Origin: Sipunculus nudus
Lineage: Eukaryota; Annelida; Sipuncula; Golfingiida; Sipunculidae
Assembly: GCA_026874595.1 (NCBI GenBank)
Contig: CM049318.1
Coordinates: 58,500,250 to 58,564,249 of the forward strand
Length of the DNA: 64,000 bases
Direction of reading: 5' to 3'
In this document: in pieces, positions 13,501-24,959 of the stretch
Layout: each line of letters begins with the position of its first letter
Numbering within the stretch: the stretch's first letter is position 1
The notes under the pieces: model-generated
Told to the model about the DNA's origin: nothing
Seen by the model: the letters and a program-made list of their open reading frames with translations, nothing else
Databases searched by the model: none
Position numbers and translations under genes: made by a program

Positions 13501-14345
13501 TTCTTATTGAATTTTTATTTTAATAACGTAAAACCTACGGCAGAGTGGAAAGGTAAATAGACAGTGTAAAAAGGTTTTCACTATAAAAACATTAAAACAA
13601 CGTTTAAACAGCATTTTAGGGTGAAAACAGTGCAATATTGGCAAAATATTCACAGCATGGTTTTTGTTTCGCCAAACGATAAGGTTACAAACTTGAAACG
13701 TTCTAAGTGATAATAACATTTATGCTCTGAAAATAGCATGCAGGTATGTCCCCTTGATGTTGTGATTGGGCATTTTTTAGACTTTTCGAAGACGTTCGAC
13801 AAAGTTCTTACTATAACTTTATTTGGACTGAAAATATTTGTATATTTTTAAACGTGTTCTCAAAGATATAAGAACGTATAAAAAGGAAACGATCCAGTCA
13901 CCTGGAGAAAAGATTTATAGAACGTTTCACATTAGTTTCCCATCTTACGTTTTCACAACGGCAAAGGGGAAAGTTATTTTGACAGTGACGTTTTCCCAAT
14001 TAAGAAAAAAAAAGTTTAAACAACGTTTTCACAAAAATAAAGACGTTTCTAGAACGTTCTCACCATGGTACTTTCGGGAGCGAAATGTTTGTTGGATATT
14101 GCTGAAACATGTAATAAAGGTTGTTAGGACTTTTAAAAAGGGAAACGATACATTTACCTACTGGTTATATTTATGCATCGTTTACATTACTTTCCCACAT
14201 TAAGGAAAATGGTAATTATTTTAGACAGTGTTACAACGTTTTTCCTTTTAAAAAAAGTTTAAACAACGTTTACACAACAGTAAGGGCGTTTCTTGAACTT
14301 TCTCACCTTAGTGCTTTCGGAACGGAAAAAGTTGCTGGATATTCC
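13500..14345. repeat. AACGTT-rich repeat, two direct units of about 245 bp plus an inverted-looking arm
   Basis: GTTTAAACAACGTT occurs at about 14014 and 14257, each followed by ACACAA, a CGTTTCT and TCTCACC phrase and then a GAACG and GTTGNTGGATATT phrase, giving a period near 243 bp. The left part (13505-13720) carries similar words in the opposite orientation, such as AACGTTTAAACAG. Open frames of up to 121 codons at 13838-14203 follow the repeat and are not protein-like. The family is unknown to me. Confidence 0.5.
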
Positions 14346-14369
14346 TGAAATCCCGACATTGCCACTTGA

Positions 14370-14960
14370 CAGTACTGTGAGCATTATAAGTAAAATAACT
14401 TATGGACAGCTTGGGCTGAAATTTTGCATGTCTTGGATACCTCCATCTTGTATTTAAAACTGGTGGCGTCCATCCGTACGCTGGCTTTAGGTAAAAATTG
14501 CTCATATCTCAGGAGTGGTTCAATATATCGGTCTGAAATTCGGCGTGTACATCTATCTTGGAGAGTCTTCTCGTAATGCAGAAAGGTGGAACCACCTACC
14601 TTATTTTTTCATATTATAAGTTAATTCCCCCCTTTCAGGAATGATTTGCCGTATTAGCCAGAAATTGTGTTTGGCCATAGATCTTGGATACCTCCATCTC
14701 ATATTCAAGACTGGTGGCGCCATCTGTAATCGTTTTCTTGTGGCGTCCATCCACACGTTTGCTTCAGGTGAAAATTGCTCATATAACTGAGGAATAGTTC
14801 AATGTTTTGGTCTTCAATTTGGCATGTACATTAATCTTTTGGAGTTTTCTCATCAATCAGCACCTACCTTATCATTAGAATAGTATAAATAAATGCCCTT
14901 TGATTTGATGAATTGGCCCTCATATTTGGTGAAAAATATTGTTCTCAAGTTGATAGATGA
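14370..14960. repeat. Dispersed repeat D6, copy 1 (partners about 30.58 and 58.68 kb)
   Basis: Repeated phrases are GAAATTTTGCATGT, TGGATACCTCCATCT, ACTGGTGGCGCCATCTG, GCGTCCATCC, AAAATTGCTCATAT and TCAGGANTGGTTCAAT. They appear in the same order two or more times within this block and again at 30578-31330 and 58680-59420. The unit is about 170 bp or a double of it. It is non-coding. Confidence 0.65.
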
Positions 14961-15009
14961 AAGAGGCCCCGGTCACTTACCAAGTGTAAGTATATGCTGC
15001 TGCCCTATT

Positions 15010-15060
15010 CTTAAAGTGGGTGGGGGTGGGTAGGGTTGGGGAGGGGGTCTGAATTTATTT
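15010..15060 (+). other. G-rich tract with G-quadruplex potential
   Basis: At 15017-15048 the plus strand carries six runs of three or more G separated by one to three bases (GTGGGTGGGGGTGGGTAGGG, then further G runs). Such spacing can form a four-stranded structure. It stands beside repeat sequence, not a promoter. Confidence 0.5.
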
Positions 15061-15109
15061 TCTGGAGATACTATGGCAACTGTGGTGCAAAGAAATGTAT
15101 AGTTTAAAA

Positions 15110-16640
15110 TACACTTACACGAAACTATAAACAAGACGACCATAGGTCACGCGCTTGCCGGAAACACTCTGACCCAGACTGGAAGACAGATAATGAGAGC
15201 ATGTAATAAAGAAGACAAAGAGGAAACAATGAGCCATTGTTTGTAAAGTTTGGACCAATATTGAAACAGTTACGATGGAAATAATAATCTGACGTGTTTC
15301 CATGACTTTGACCTATTTAAAAATAAATATACAGCTTCAAGAATTCTTTCCAATATACGATAGGTGAAAGTTGCAAAGTGATTCCTGGTAAACTGTGGCC
15401 TATAGAATGCTATTATAACAAAGGCAAGAACCAGCAAGAAGGCAACATTTAGGACAACTTGCAAACAGACAGAAATATTGACAAAGTAACACAAAGTTGA
15501 GATCAGTTGACTAGACTTAGTTATGTAGAAGACGATGGTGAAAAAAAAATGAGCCAAGTTTGTGAAGATAGGACCAGAATGGACAAAGTTATGAGAAAAA
15601 TAACATTTTTAAGTGTTTTGAAGTGACCGACATGCTGACAAAGCGGGACAAAGTAGAGACAAAAAGACTTAACTATGTTATGAAGGAGACAACGGAAAAA
15701 AATAAGCTACAGTTTATGAAATTTAGGTTTAAAGTCTCAGAGATATGGGCAAAAAATGATATGTTCTAGTGTTTCAGGTTCAGTGCCCCCTAGCGGCTAT
15801 TACCGAAACTGAAAAATCATTTTCGAGAGATTAGTGTAGGACTTAAGATGTATCAGTTTCAAAAGGATTCCTGCAAAACTGTGGCCTGTAGAATGCTATA
15901 TGTTGAGACAAGAACAAGCAAGAAGGCGAAATTGATGACACCTGACAGATAGACAGACATACTGTCAAAGTGACACAAAGCTGAGGCCAGATGACTTGAC
16001 CTAGTTATGGAGAAGACTCAGGGGAAGAAATTAAGCTATAGTTTATGTAATTCAGGTGTATAGTATCGGAGATATTGTCAACAAAGTTATACGTTGATGA
16101 AGTTTAAGTGCAGCGCCCCCTAATGGCCATATCCCGAAAATAAAAAATCAATTTTGAGATATTAATGTAAGACATAAGATTCACCAATTTCAAAAGGATT
16201 CTCGCAAAACTATGGCCTGTAGAGTGCTATATGTAAGACAGAAACACCAGCAAGAAGGTGAAATTGAGGTCAACTGACAGACAGACAGACATACTGACAA
16301 AGTGACAAAAATTTGAGCAAAGATGACAAGATGTTATGAAGAAGACACAGAGGAAGAAAATGAACCTAAGTTTGTAAAGATAGGACCAATAGTTACAAAG
16401 TTATGATGAAAATAAAATTTCGACGTTTTTTGATGACCTTGACCTTTAACTTATGCCTACCAAAAACAATAGGCTACCAGGACTTTTGACTTTCAATCAA
16501 CCCTGAAAGTTTCAGATCGATTGCTTAAAAAATTGTGGCCAGGGGAGTACTGACAAACAAACAAACAAACAAACAAGCAAACATCGTGACAAACAGCCAT
16601 ACGCAACTGACCAACATTCTTGCCGAAATCGAAGATTTCC
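15110..16640. repeat. Degenerate tandem repeat, unit about 330 bp (one 480-bp interval), three to four copies
   Basis: AAACTGTGGCCTGTAGAATGC recurs at about 15391, 15877 and 16207. CAGCGCCCCCTAATGGCCAT or its variant recurs at 15781 and 16111. GACAGACAGACATACTGACA and TGACCTTGACCTTTAA are further shared words. The CAAA tetranucleotide run at 16557-16584 lies at the right end. The short frames through this array are artefacts of the repeat. Confidence 0.65.
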
Positions 16641-18560
16641 GGCAAGCAAAAAACATGGAATTTCTGTGATCTCATTATGTTCAATTGAACTTATACGTCT
16701 CTATATAAATTGACCTAACCAATATTTACATAACTATACTTTACCAATGTACTTGGCAAAACAGGTTTAGACATATAATAAATGTAACAATATACTTAAT
16801 ATACACGCCATCTACATAGTATAACAAAATGCAAAGATGAGCACATTTGATATTTATCATTTTTTTATTATTATGAATATTTGATCAATATTTTATACAA
16901 AAGGCTGCATCACCTATGTGTATGTGATCATTGCTACTTTACATTAATTACAGAGATTTTGAAACCTGTAAATCAACTCAGCTATAACCACATTTAGCAA
17001 TAACATGTAAGCTAAGTGTCAAATTGTACATTGATCAATCCATAAGCCAGACTGATTACACCCTTAGCGGCCTCTTCTTAAATATCTGTCCCTCTGCCTC
17101 AGTATAACCACTATCAATAATATTTATATTTCACGTGTTACTGCAACTTTAAGTGCAACAATAACTTTTTATGTTGCATAAAATTGTTTGTCGAGTTAGG
17201 TATTTGGCAAACGGTATGGCCTACCATTTACTTCATCATTTAACGAATCTGTCGTAGAAACATCACTTCATTCTTGGTGCCTTAAACCCATGGTGATATT
17301 TTACTGTCCCAGAAATCTAGCCCATTTTTATGTTAGTATTAAAATTGATTACATATCCACAACAAACAGAGGAAAGCTCAGTTATCTTCTTCTTCATTGT
17401 CAGCTGGTCCCCTTCCAATTGTCAGTGCCCCTCTGTGAAGTGACAGAGCATTACACTGCTGATGATTTTTGCATGCAATGAATACACTCATCTAAACTAC
17501 CTAATGATCAAAGGTATCCATAACAAATGACACATCATCCTACAAAGCATGACCAATGAAAAATGCGGCTTACATTTACAGCTTTAAGTCAACATTTGAA
17601 TGGCTTGTTTTCCTAGTTTAAACTTTGTAAATGACCGAAAAGTATGTGTCTGATTAAAGTATATTTACGTTATGCACATAAATATTTGACTTTCTAACTA
17701 ATAGGAGCTACACCTGTAGCATATTAGATTAACAATTAACCATGCCAAAAAATTAAATAATATTGATAACATACAATTCAACACAAGCAAAAGCATAATC
17801 CCCGCTTGGAAGAAGTAAAAAGGTTTTAGATGGCAATGCACCACTGGTGTGGAACATTGGATATTCATGTAGCTGTCATACAGCAACATGATTTACCATT
17901 TTTACGCTCGCTCATCTAATTAGAATAACTGGGAAATTTATGATTTTGTATGAATATTTCCTCAAATTTCAAAGTATAATTAATTAAAAAGATGAATGAT
18001 GTCATTATAAGTCTTATTCAACTGCTTAAACCGTCCATGATCAGTATGCAAACATAGCTTCGGGAGAACATTCAACCCATATTGTAGAAAATGACATGAA
18101 TCAGACTGCGATAAAATGGCAAAATAAAACAATAAAAAATGCATAAAACAGATGAAATAGCCAGTATGTTCCACCAATAGAACTGTCTATAATCAATATA
18201 CATGCAAAGTTGTAGGGTTATACAGCATTTCACTGCTGATAATCTAGCACAATTGATACATTTTGGTAGATCGGAATATATGAAAATATGTAAAATGATG
18301 AAAATATAGGTGTCACCACCGGTCCCGTTTACCTGATTGCGCTTACATTGCTTATGTAAAACCGGCAGCTAGGTGTAACTGTGTATTCACAGCTTCATGA
18401 AATAAGTAAGGCTTGGAATGTTGCCAGGTGAAAGGGCCCTCCCACTATACGGGATTAAGTATTTGGAAATATTACCTTTTAAATTGTCATTTTGTGTTAT
18501 CCATGCACACATGGAAACCATGGATATACCTTTCTTCTGTATAAGAAAATTTTACAGAAT
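16640..18560. other. Non-coding, nothing recognised
   Basis: A+T-rich sequence without terminal repeats or protein-like frames. Frames at 17290-17481, 17698-17889 and 17980-18177 are 63-65 codons, lack domains and have no matching splice sites. Confidence 0.4.
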
Positions 18561-18589
18561 ATCTAGGAACCCTAACTAACAATTAGGGG

Positions 18590-18790
18590 GATTTTGTTTT
18601 GTGAACGAAATCTGCTGCATTTTTTTATTAATTGCGAATATTGGTTTGAAAGGCAAGACTTAACAAGGGACCCATACGGTGCTCAGCTGCAGTTGCCAAA
18701 GAAGGTAAACATTGAGGACCTTCTATGGAGTAGAAGGTCCTCAGTTTTAACGATGCTAGTTTGAACAAGCTGCATCACCAATAGATTAAT
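18590..18790 (+). pseudogene. LINE-like tail fragment, copy 1, followed by a perfect hairpin
   Basis: A frame here reads FFINCEYWFERQDLTRDP and continues for about 30 residues to a stop near 18765. The spacing of an aromatic pair, N/C, then ER and L is reminiscent of the poorly conserved C-terminal tail of LINE reverse transcriptases, but the match is weak. A near-identical copy lies at 19300-19432. The copies differ at about two of 73 shared bases, so the duplication is young compared with everything around it. Bases 18714-18742 form a hairpin with perfect 12-bp arms (GAGGACCTTCTA and its complement) around TGGAG, within the frame. An exon origin with a donor at AAG-GTAAAC is an alternative. 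Confidence 0.3.
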
Positions 18791-19183
18791 ACGTTATGTC
18801 AGTATGATATAAATGCCCCGCCTGCGTCAGTTGGTTTCAGTCAATAAAACCTCATAAATCATGTCAATATCTATCATATAAAAGTGAATGTAAAATGCAT
18901 TTATTCATGACATTTTAATTTTTTTACATGATTTGTTACAAATCCAGAAGCTGTTATACTCTCATAGATAGACACGCCTGGACAAATCGTGAATTTGATC
19001 TGTAACTGGTCATTATACAAGAACCAAATTAATCTGTGCAGGCAAAACAAAGCAATTCGGTGCAAGTGTTGTGTTTTAGAATGACAGAATGGTGTAAATA
19101 GGTAAAAATATAAGACCTAGCGACTACACAGCGGGGTATAAGAAAATGAAAACAATGCATAATCGCATATAGTCATCCAAATT

Positions 19184-19438
19184 ATGCGATCGTTGGGAAA
19201 TCTAATTGTAAAAAAATTTAAATTTTATGGCAGATGTAACCGGTACATGTGTTACAAGCATACCATCATCATCTCTGGTGACCCGGTTAGTCGGAATTTG
19301 TTTTGTGAACGAAATCTGCTACATGAATGTGAATATTACAAATTTTTCAATTATTGCGAATATTGTTTTGAAAGGCAAGACTTAACAAGGGACCCATACG
19401 GTGCTCAGCTGCAGTTGCCCAAGAAGGTAAACATTTAA
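19184..19438 (+). pseudogene. LINE-like tail fragment, copy 2 (84-codon frame)
   Basis: The last 40 residues repeat the 18590 copy (CEYCFERQDLTRDP onwards) and stop just after the point where copy 1 continues into its hairpin. The first half has extra sequence with several Cys and His residues but no recognisable zinc finger. The frame is short and starts at an arbitrary Met. It could also be an exon ending at AAG-GTAAAC (about 19426). I do not recognise a function. Confidence 0.3.
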
Positions 19439-19439
19439 A

Positions 19440-20110
19440 ATAACAACAAACGTAGGTAACGTCTGAGAGGAAGAGATATTATAGGCCATTGTTGGTCGAC
19501 ATATTTGTTTAGTTATATCCTTATTTTTATCATGCTCTTTGTTTTCAATTTTATAATGTTATAAGGTTGCAATACAACTAACGCCTACACAGCACAGATG
19601 TAACTACTAAACAGCAGGGGGTTTGTTACAACACAATAAACATACAGGTTGTGAAATTTAATTCAAAATTGCTTAGAGGAAACAAGGGAGTTATGGGTCA
19701 CTTCGGTCGGCTGGACTTTAAAAAAGTTAGCAAATGCAACATAAACTTATTATAAATATAGATATATCTATATATATTTAATAAAATAATAATAATATAT
19801 TATTTTGTAGAGAGTAAAATCCACATTCTGTGGTCTAAAAAGTTATTAAATTCAAGCAATTGCAAAAAAAAACTGACTATGAACAAAAATAATATTCACT
19901 AAATAAAGATGCAGAATAACATTTATATATTGCTAAGGCTAGATAAGACATGCACATAATCAAGTATACACGAACTATAATATTTAATAAATAAAAGACA
20001 TTTAACTCATTAAAAGAGTTAAAATTACGTTATAGAAACAAAAATCTGCACATCTGCAAAATCACAGGCTATCAAAATATTGCATAAGTAAGTATGTCTT
20101 GAGCATTTTT
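19440..20110. other. Non-coding, nothing recognised
   Basis: Very A+T-rich sequence with a short TA-rich stretch at 19755-19800. No protein-like frame and no terminal repeats were found. Confidence 0.4.
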
Positions 20111-20470
20111 AATTGGCTGGGTTCTCAACTTTTCTTAATTCTAAATAAAATGCCTCCATTTATGTGATTTCATTGCTGAGCTGCTCAGGTCTGACAATCA
20201 AATACGAAGTAGAATCATCAGCAAACATATAAAATCTACGCTCGTGCAGTAAAGTAACAAGTACTTAAGCCCTTCAATCTGGACTGACTGGCTACGCTTA
20301 CAAAGATATGATACGAACCATTCGAGGGCAGTGCCAGTTACTCCAATAGACCGAGGTGTATTAAGCAAGATCTGTTGACAGACCATAACAGAGGCAGCTG
20401 ACTAGTCAATCATGACTAAAAGTACACAATTATTCTCTCCATGAGCAGTATTTAAAGAGATAAGAGGAAA
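20110..20470 (-). pseudogene. Non-LTR (LINE) reverse transcriptase fragment, internally deleted
   Basis: Reading the minus strand downward from about 20450 gives LLVMID, a stop and SAA, then ILLNT, then GVTGTALEWFVSYLCKRSQ and VQIEG. This is the conserved LINE pattern around the first catalytic Asp (usually LDLSAAFD) followed by the aromatic SYL-R-Q-V-I block. A few codons later, in another frame, FADDSTSYL appears near 20210-20230, which is the catalytic F/YADD motif. The roughly 60 residues that normally separate these blocks, including the PQG loop, are absent. The piece is therefore internally deleted, frameshifted and carries a stop. The clade cannot be assigned. Confidence 0.75.
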
Positions 20471-21310
20471 TGGCCCTATATACCTGGTGATCACATATTA
20501 AATACATATTCGCTGAACGATTAGTGTCCACTTATAGACTATATCAAAGATGCACGAGTCTCTCCTGTTCAATTATATCTTGAGGTATTATTTTTCAGCT
20601 AGGTCAGGGTAATATGTGCAACCATGGGAATGTATGAACACCTGGCAATGACAGAATAAGGAAGAAAGTGGAATTTAGCTGAATTTTATAATACACATTT
20701 AATTTATTAACTGAAATAAAATGCTGTAGTTTTTTATCCTTTTTTCAAATGTGCATTAAATAAAACTATTAAATATATACATTGAGAAAGAGCGAAAAAG
20801 AAATAGAGAGGGGGGGAATTGAACAGTGCTGCTGATAGGAAAAAAGACGATTAATAATTGTTATTTAATTAACCGAGACAGAGCTGACAGAGCTGACCAC
20901 GTTTTGTCCCTTTCTGCTAAGGCAAGAATATGTTTCAATCAGATCCTAAATTTTTATTGCATATTTTTTTCTTATTTACAGGATATAAATACACATGATA
21001 TGAAATTTGAGGCAAAAGTACTTACAAGAGGAAAAGTTTATTCATGATTATTTAATATTTAAACACAGACAGAGCGATGGACAAACATGGCCAATCACTT
21101 TATTTCGTATTCTGCTGAGGAAGGAAAATAATTATTCAAATAATGAATCAGATCCTCATTTAAATCCATTTTATTTCAAGTTTATAAATTTTATACATTT
21201 GCAATGTAACATATGTAAATAAAGATAAAATTTCTAAACTGCATCACCATTTATCCCTAACTTTTTCAGATGACAACACGTTGTCCAGACACGTTTTAAT
21301 ATTTTACCTT
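20470..21310. other. Non-coding, nothing recognised
   Basis: Two overlapping frames at 20826-21047 and 21007-21222 share an ACAGACAGAGC phrase (GAGACAGAGCTGACAGAGC near 20874 and ACACAGACAGAGCG near 21062). They are not protein-like. No element ends were identified. Confidence 0.35.
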
Positions 21311-21313
21311 AAC

Positions 21314-21315
<2 letters not shown>

Positions 21316-21369
<54 letters not shown>
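21316..21369. repeat. (TA)n microsatellite
   Basis: An uninterrupted TA dinucleotide run of about 54 bases. There are several such runs of 45-70 bases in this window. Confidence 0.95.
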
Positions 21370-21371
<2 letters not shown>

Positions 21372-22330
21372 CTCGTTCAATTTTCAAAACAGAAAATATC
21401 TAAAAATATAACTTGATTAAGAATTTACAGTTATAAACTGCACCTTTATTTATCAATAATTTGGCTCATATATTATCAAATTATGCTTCGTGAGGGGTTT
21501 AAATATATTTAAATTTCTTAAAATTATTTAAAAGGAAATAATTTTTTTTTAAATGCAACAGCTTTACAAATAATGAAATATATTTCAAACAGTAATAATT
21601 TTTGCACCACACTTTGGTGTGGGGGGGGGTGATATGAGAATAGCTGGACATCTGTGACCCCTGCTCCACCAGTGATCCTAGCGAAGCTGAGTCAAGGGAG
21701 TTGCCTGGGGTGAAGCCATAGCATAACATAAGTTAGGGTGCATTTATCACTGCAGACCACTGGACTGGGTTCCCTTGGTGTAAACAACAATGGACATGGT
21801 GTGTGAAAACTTGAATAAAGGCGAACCTGTTTTACCAATTCCTTTTTGAATTTCAGATTTTATTAGCTTAATACCTTATTTGTCGAATAATGTGAAAATA
21901 AAAGCGAATATGCATAAAGGGGAAAATATGCCATAGTCAAAGTTGGGCAATTTTTTTAGGAAATAATTTTACATTTATGCTAATGATTATTTGCTTGAAA
22001 TAAGCTCTCTAGCAAAACAAATAATCATGTTATTTCCTGATTTTTTTTACAAAATCCATAAGAGTTGGGCCTATAACATCTAAGATTTTTTCAATGTTGA
22101 CCCCATTTCCTGCATGTACAGGGGAAATATATCGAGGAATGGTTGTATCAAATATAATTTGATTAACAACAGCAGTTTTCATAGTGGGCGGTTTTGCGGT
22201 GAAACAATTATTTATTACTGGATAACGGAGATTTTCCTTAATTTTTCCAGATACGAATTCGCAATGCCCCAAATTCACATTTGGTTGGAAAACTTACGAA
22301 CATCTAACTCTATATTAAATTTTGTATTCG
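21370..22330. other. Non-coding, nothing recognised
   Basis: Contains an A-run near 21540 and a G-run of nine at about 21621. Opposing frames at 22030-22278 and 22114-22440 overlap one another and show no family features. Confidence 0.35.
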
Positions 22331-22334
22331 TAGA

Positions 22335-22430
22335 CTTAAGGGGTTCAAAACGTGCCCTTTTAACGAATGGACGACCGGATGACACGACGGCCGGACGGAG
22401 AAAGGACCATGACTGTAGCTCAGATAACTT
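22335..22430 (+). repeat. Dispersed repeat arm, inverted partner at 26787-26871
   Basis: GGTTCAAAACGTGCCCTTTTAACG, then ACGAC, GGACGG and AAAGGACCATGACT align with the reverse complement of 26787-26871 at roughly 70 percent by eye. The arms are about 4.4 kb apart. They may be two copies of one dispersed element in opposite orientation. Nothing shows they bound a single unit. Confidence 0.5.
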
Positions 22431-22689
22431 ATTCAACTGAGCCAAAAATTGATTTATTATGATCAAATCTTTAAACATAGACAGAGAAACAAACAAGCTG
22501 TTCGCTTAATTTCACATTTTGCACAGGCAAGAAAATAATGAACAAATCTTTCCATTAGATCATCATTTTTTATTATATCAATTTATTTTTTTTTAATTTT
22601 ATGAAATTGCAATATAACATATATGAAAAATGCTTTGTTTGCGGGCCTTTAGAATAGATACAGACAGGCCCCCTCTACCAACTCTTTTC

Positions 22690-23428
22690 CAATGTTGGGT
22701 TAAAGATAACCATTGAAACTAACCTGACCTGCACAGATTTCTTAGACGTAACATTTGACCTCCAAAATGACATCTTCTACCCTTACAGAAAACCGAACAA
22801 TGACCCTCTCTATATCCATGCACAATCCAATCACCCCCCAGCTATCATTAGGCAGATACCTATGATGACCAGCAAACGTGTATCTGACAACTCCTGCAAT
22901 AAAGAGCTATTCATGAAAGCCAAACCCATGTATGACAAAGCTTTAGCGAAAAGCGGGTTCTCAGAAAGCTTAAAATATGTTGAACCCACAGTGAAAAGCA
23001 AAAGAAACAGGAAAAGGAAAATAATATGGTTTAATCCACCCTAAAGCCGTCATGTAAAAACCAACATTGGCAGACAATTCATGAAACTAGTTGAAAAGCA
23101 CTTCCCTCAACATCCGTGTACCACAGGTTATTCAATAGGAACAATTTGAAAATTAGCTATAGCTGTCTACCCACCATGTCTAACCTGATCAACAAACATA
23201 ATATGAAGGTTTCAAATGCTGACAATGCTGTGAATGTACCTCAAAAACAATGTAACTGCCGTAAAAAAGACGAATGTCCTATGAATGGTCAATGTCAGCT
23301 GAAATGCATTGTCTATAAGGCAAAAGTTAGAACAGACAATGACGTGAAACACTACATAGGGTGTACTGAAGGTGATTTCAAGATACAATTACCACAAGCA
23401 ATCCTTTCGGAACAGATCCCACGCTAAA
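22690..23428 (+). pseudogene. Penelope-like element fragment: reverse transcriptase C-terminus, linker and GIY-YIG domain start
   Basis: From about 22697 a frame reads LKITIETNLTCTDFLDVTFD, then KPNNDPLYIHAQSNHPPAII, and ends at a stop at 23042 after IIWFNPP. This resembles the conserved end of the reverse transcriptase in Penelope-like retroelements. After one frameshift near 23105 it continues as FNRNNLKISYSCLPTMSNLI, a Cys-rich linker (QCNCRKKDECPMNGQC) and IVYKAKV with HYIGCTEGDFK at about 23350. These are the two strands of a GIY-YIG nuclease. A second frameshift leads to RYNYHKQSFRN, the Arg and His block of that nuclease. The copy is truncated at both ends: the reverse transcriptase core is missing and a TA run begins at 23437. 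It cannot make an active protein. Confidence 0.75.
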
Positions 23429-23433
23429 AATAC

Positions 23434-23436
<3 letters not shown>

Positions 23437-23497
<61 letters not shown>
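23437..23497. repeat. (TA)n microsatellite ending the Penelope-like fragment
   Basis: A run of about 61 bases that begins about 10 bases after the last recognisable residue of the GIY-YIG domain. Confidence 0.95.
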
Positions 23498-23498
<1 letters not shown>

Positions 23499-23866
23499 CA
23501 GTAGTACGTTGTCACATAAGGGTTGTTGGCCGCACACACGTCTCTCAAATCTCAAACCAGCACAAACACAGAATGTTTTACACGTTTAATACTGGAAACG
23601 AGAAATATACATGTACCCTCAAGTTCAAAAGTTGCCTGCCAAGTCACATATACCAATAAAACGAAATACCAATGACAATGTAAAAACACTCGGCGTACAT
23701 AATGATACATAATTGTGGAATACACAGAATTTACAGAAAATACAGAATTTATAGTTAACTCTGGCCAACATAATGCGCTACATTTACACCTTAAGTACAT
23801 AAAAATACTATTACTGATCGGACGAACACATTAGTCTACCATTCGGATTACATACATCAATAGTCT
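23498..23866. other. Unassigned sequence between microsatellite and inverted-repeat element
   Basis: No protein-like frame. AATTTACAGAAAATACAGAATTTATAG near 23730 is a short internal duplication. It could be the Penelope 3' region, but I cannot show this. Confidence 0.3.
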
Positions 23867-23867
23867 A

Positions 23868-24954
23868 CCGTATTTACTTGATCAGATGCCTGGCCTCAAA
23901 TAGTTGCCTGCCTCATTTAGTTGCCGGGGCAAAACAATGTCTCAGAAAAATAAACATCTGCATTAATTACACGCCCGTCTTGTTTAGAGGTCGGGTGTTA
24001 GAACAGTTCCCATGTTGGCCACCAGATGTCTTTTTCCGTCACTATAATAGGTGCATTTACTGGTCAATTTGACTGGAGATTGCTGTATGTTGAATTTTGG
24101 TTTGTGTTTTGCGTTAATAATATGTTCAATTTCTCTATGAATCTTTCTCACGTGCATGCCTTTTTTCCATAGGGCCCCAAATATTCCCGATTCGTCCATT
24201 TTGATTATACCTGATCATCAATCATAGTAATCGTTACACAAATACGTCAGCAGTGAGAAGGCTAACACTATCTCTGCTGTCAAGCCAGGTAAAAATATTA
24301 CCGCTTGACACAAGCGGTACAACTTGAGACTCCCTCACGGTTGGTTGAACAGACCTGTTCAGATACGTTTGGGCAAATATTTCTTGTGCCGTATGAAGAC
24401 ACCAGATGATGGTGTTTAGCTGTACAATTTGTAGCTACTGTCAAGCCGAATTACGCTCCTTGCTTTAATTTTAAGCGCTTTTAATTGTTAACAAAACCAC
24501 GCTTCTGAGATAATCAGTAAATGTCATATATCAGTAAATGCCGGGTCGAAAACGCTTGAATACGCTGTGTCAAGCTGAATCAGTTTAACGACGGGAGGAA
24601 TGTGTCATAAAAAAGAAATACGCTGTGCCGTTATAAGTAGCAACCACCCCCCAACCACCCGTATGTAGACGGAACCATTGTACCAGTTGTACGTGGTGCA
24701 CAGTTATTGGAAGGGCTACCCCGTGTTCAGAAGGAAACAATGTTAACAATTGCACGTGGTGTAAAATAAATGGAACAGCCACATGAAACACCGGGGTATG
24801 TCCCCCTGGGACAGATTCTGGTTGACAACCGGAATGTCTTGCTGTGATTCCCCGTAAATTATTATTATAATTTAATAAAATTTACGCCGGGTCAAAGCAG
24901 GGTTTGAAAAAAATGAACGCCGGGCGTCTAATAAGGAAATACGGTATTTTAATA
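23868..24954. mobile_element. TA-flanked inverted-repeat element of about 1.09 kb, non-autonomous
   Basis: The left end reads ACCGTATTTACTTGATCAGA and the right end, reverse-complemented, reads ACCGTATTTCCTTATTAGAC. Similarity continues for about 30 bases with GCC-GGC words. Each end is bordered by TA (23866-23867 and 24955-24956), as expected for insertion at TA. Inside are no transposase-like frames, only short G/C-rich subterminal words (GCCGGGGCAAAAC, GCCGGGTCAAAGC). An internal imperfect repeat of TTGNACGTGGTGNA lies at about 24683 and 24748. The superfamily is not determined. A mariner-type element is possible because of the TA target. Confidence 0.6.
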
Positions 24955-24959
24955 TTACA

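Noticed and set aside
13838-14203. 121-codon open frame as a gene
   Set aside because: It follows the AACGTT repeat, is rich in Lys, Thr and Phe from low-complexity DNA, and repeats itself when the unit repeats.
17400-17440. Possible further TSP1 exon (SWSPSNCQCP in one frame)
   Set aside because: The Trp and Cys spacing is wrong, no CxxxCG follows and no GT-AG borders frame it.
22030-22496. Opposing frames of 73-108 codons as genes
   Set aside because: They overlap on both strands, and part of the sequence is a dispersed repeat. No family features.
23372-23659. Frame with a long Ile-Tyr repeat as a protein
   Set aside because: The YIYI stretch is translated TA microsatellite. The same applies to frames at 44789 and 59908.
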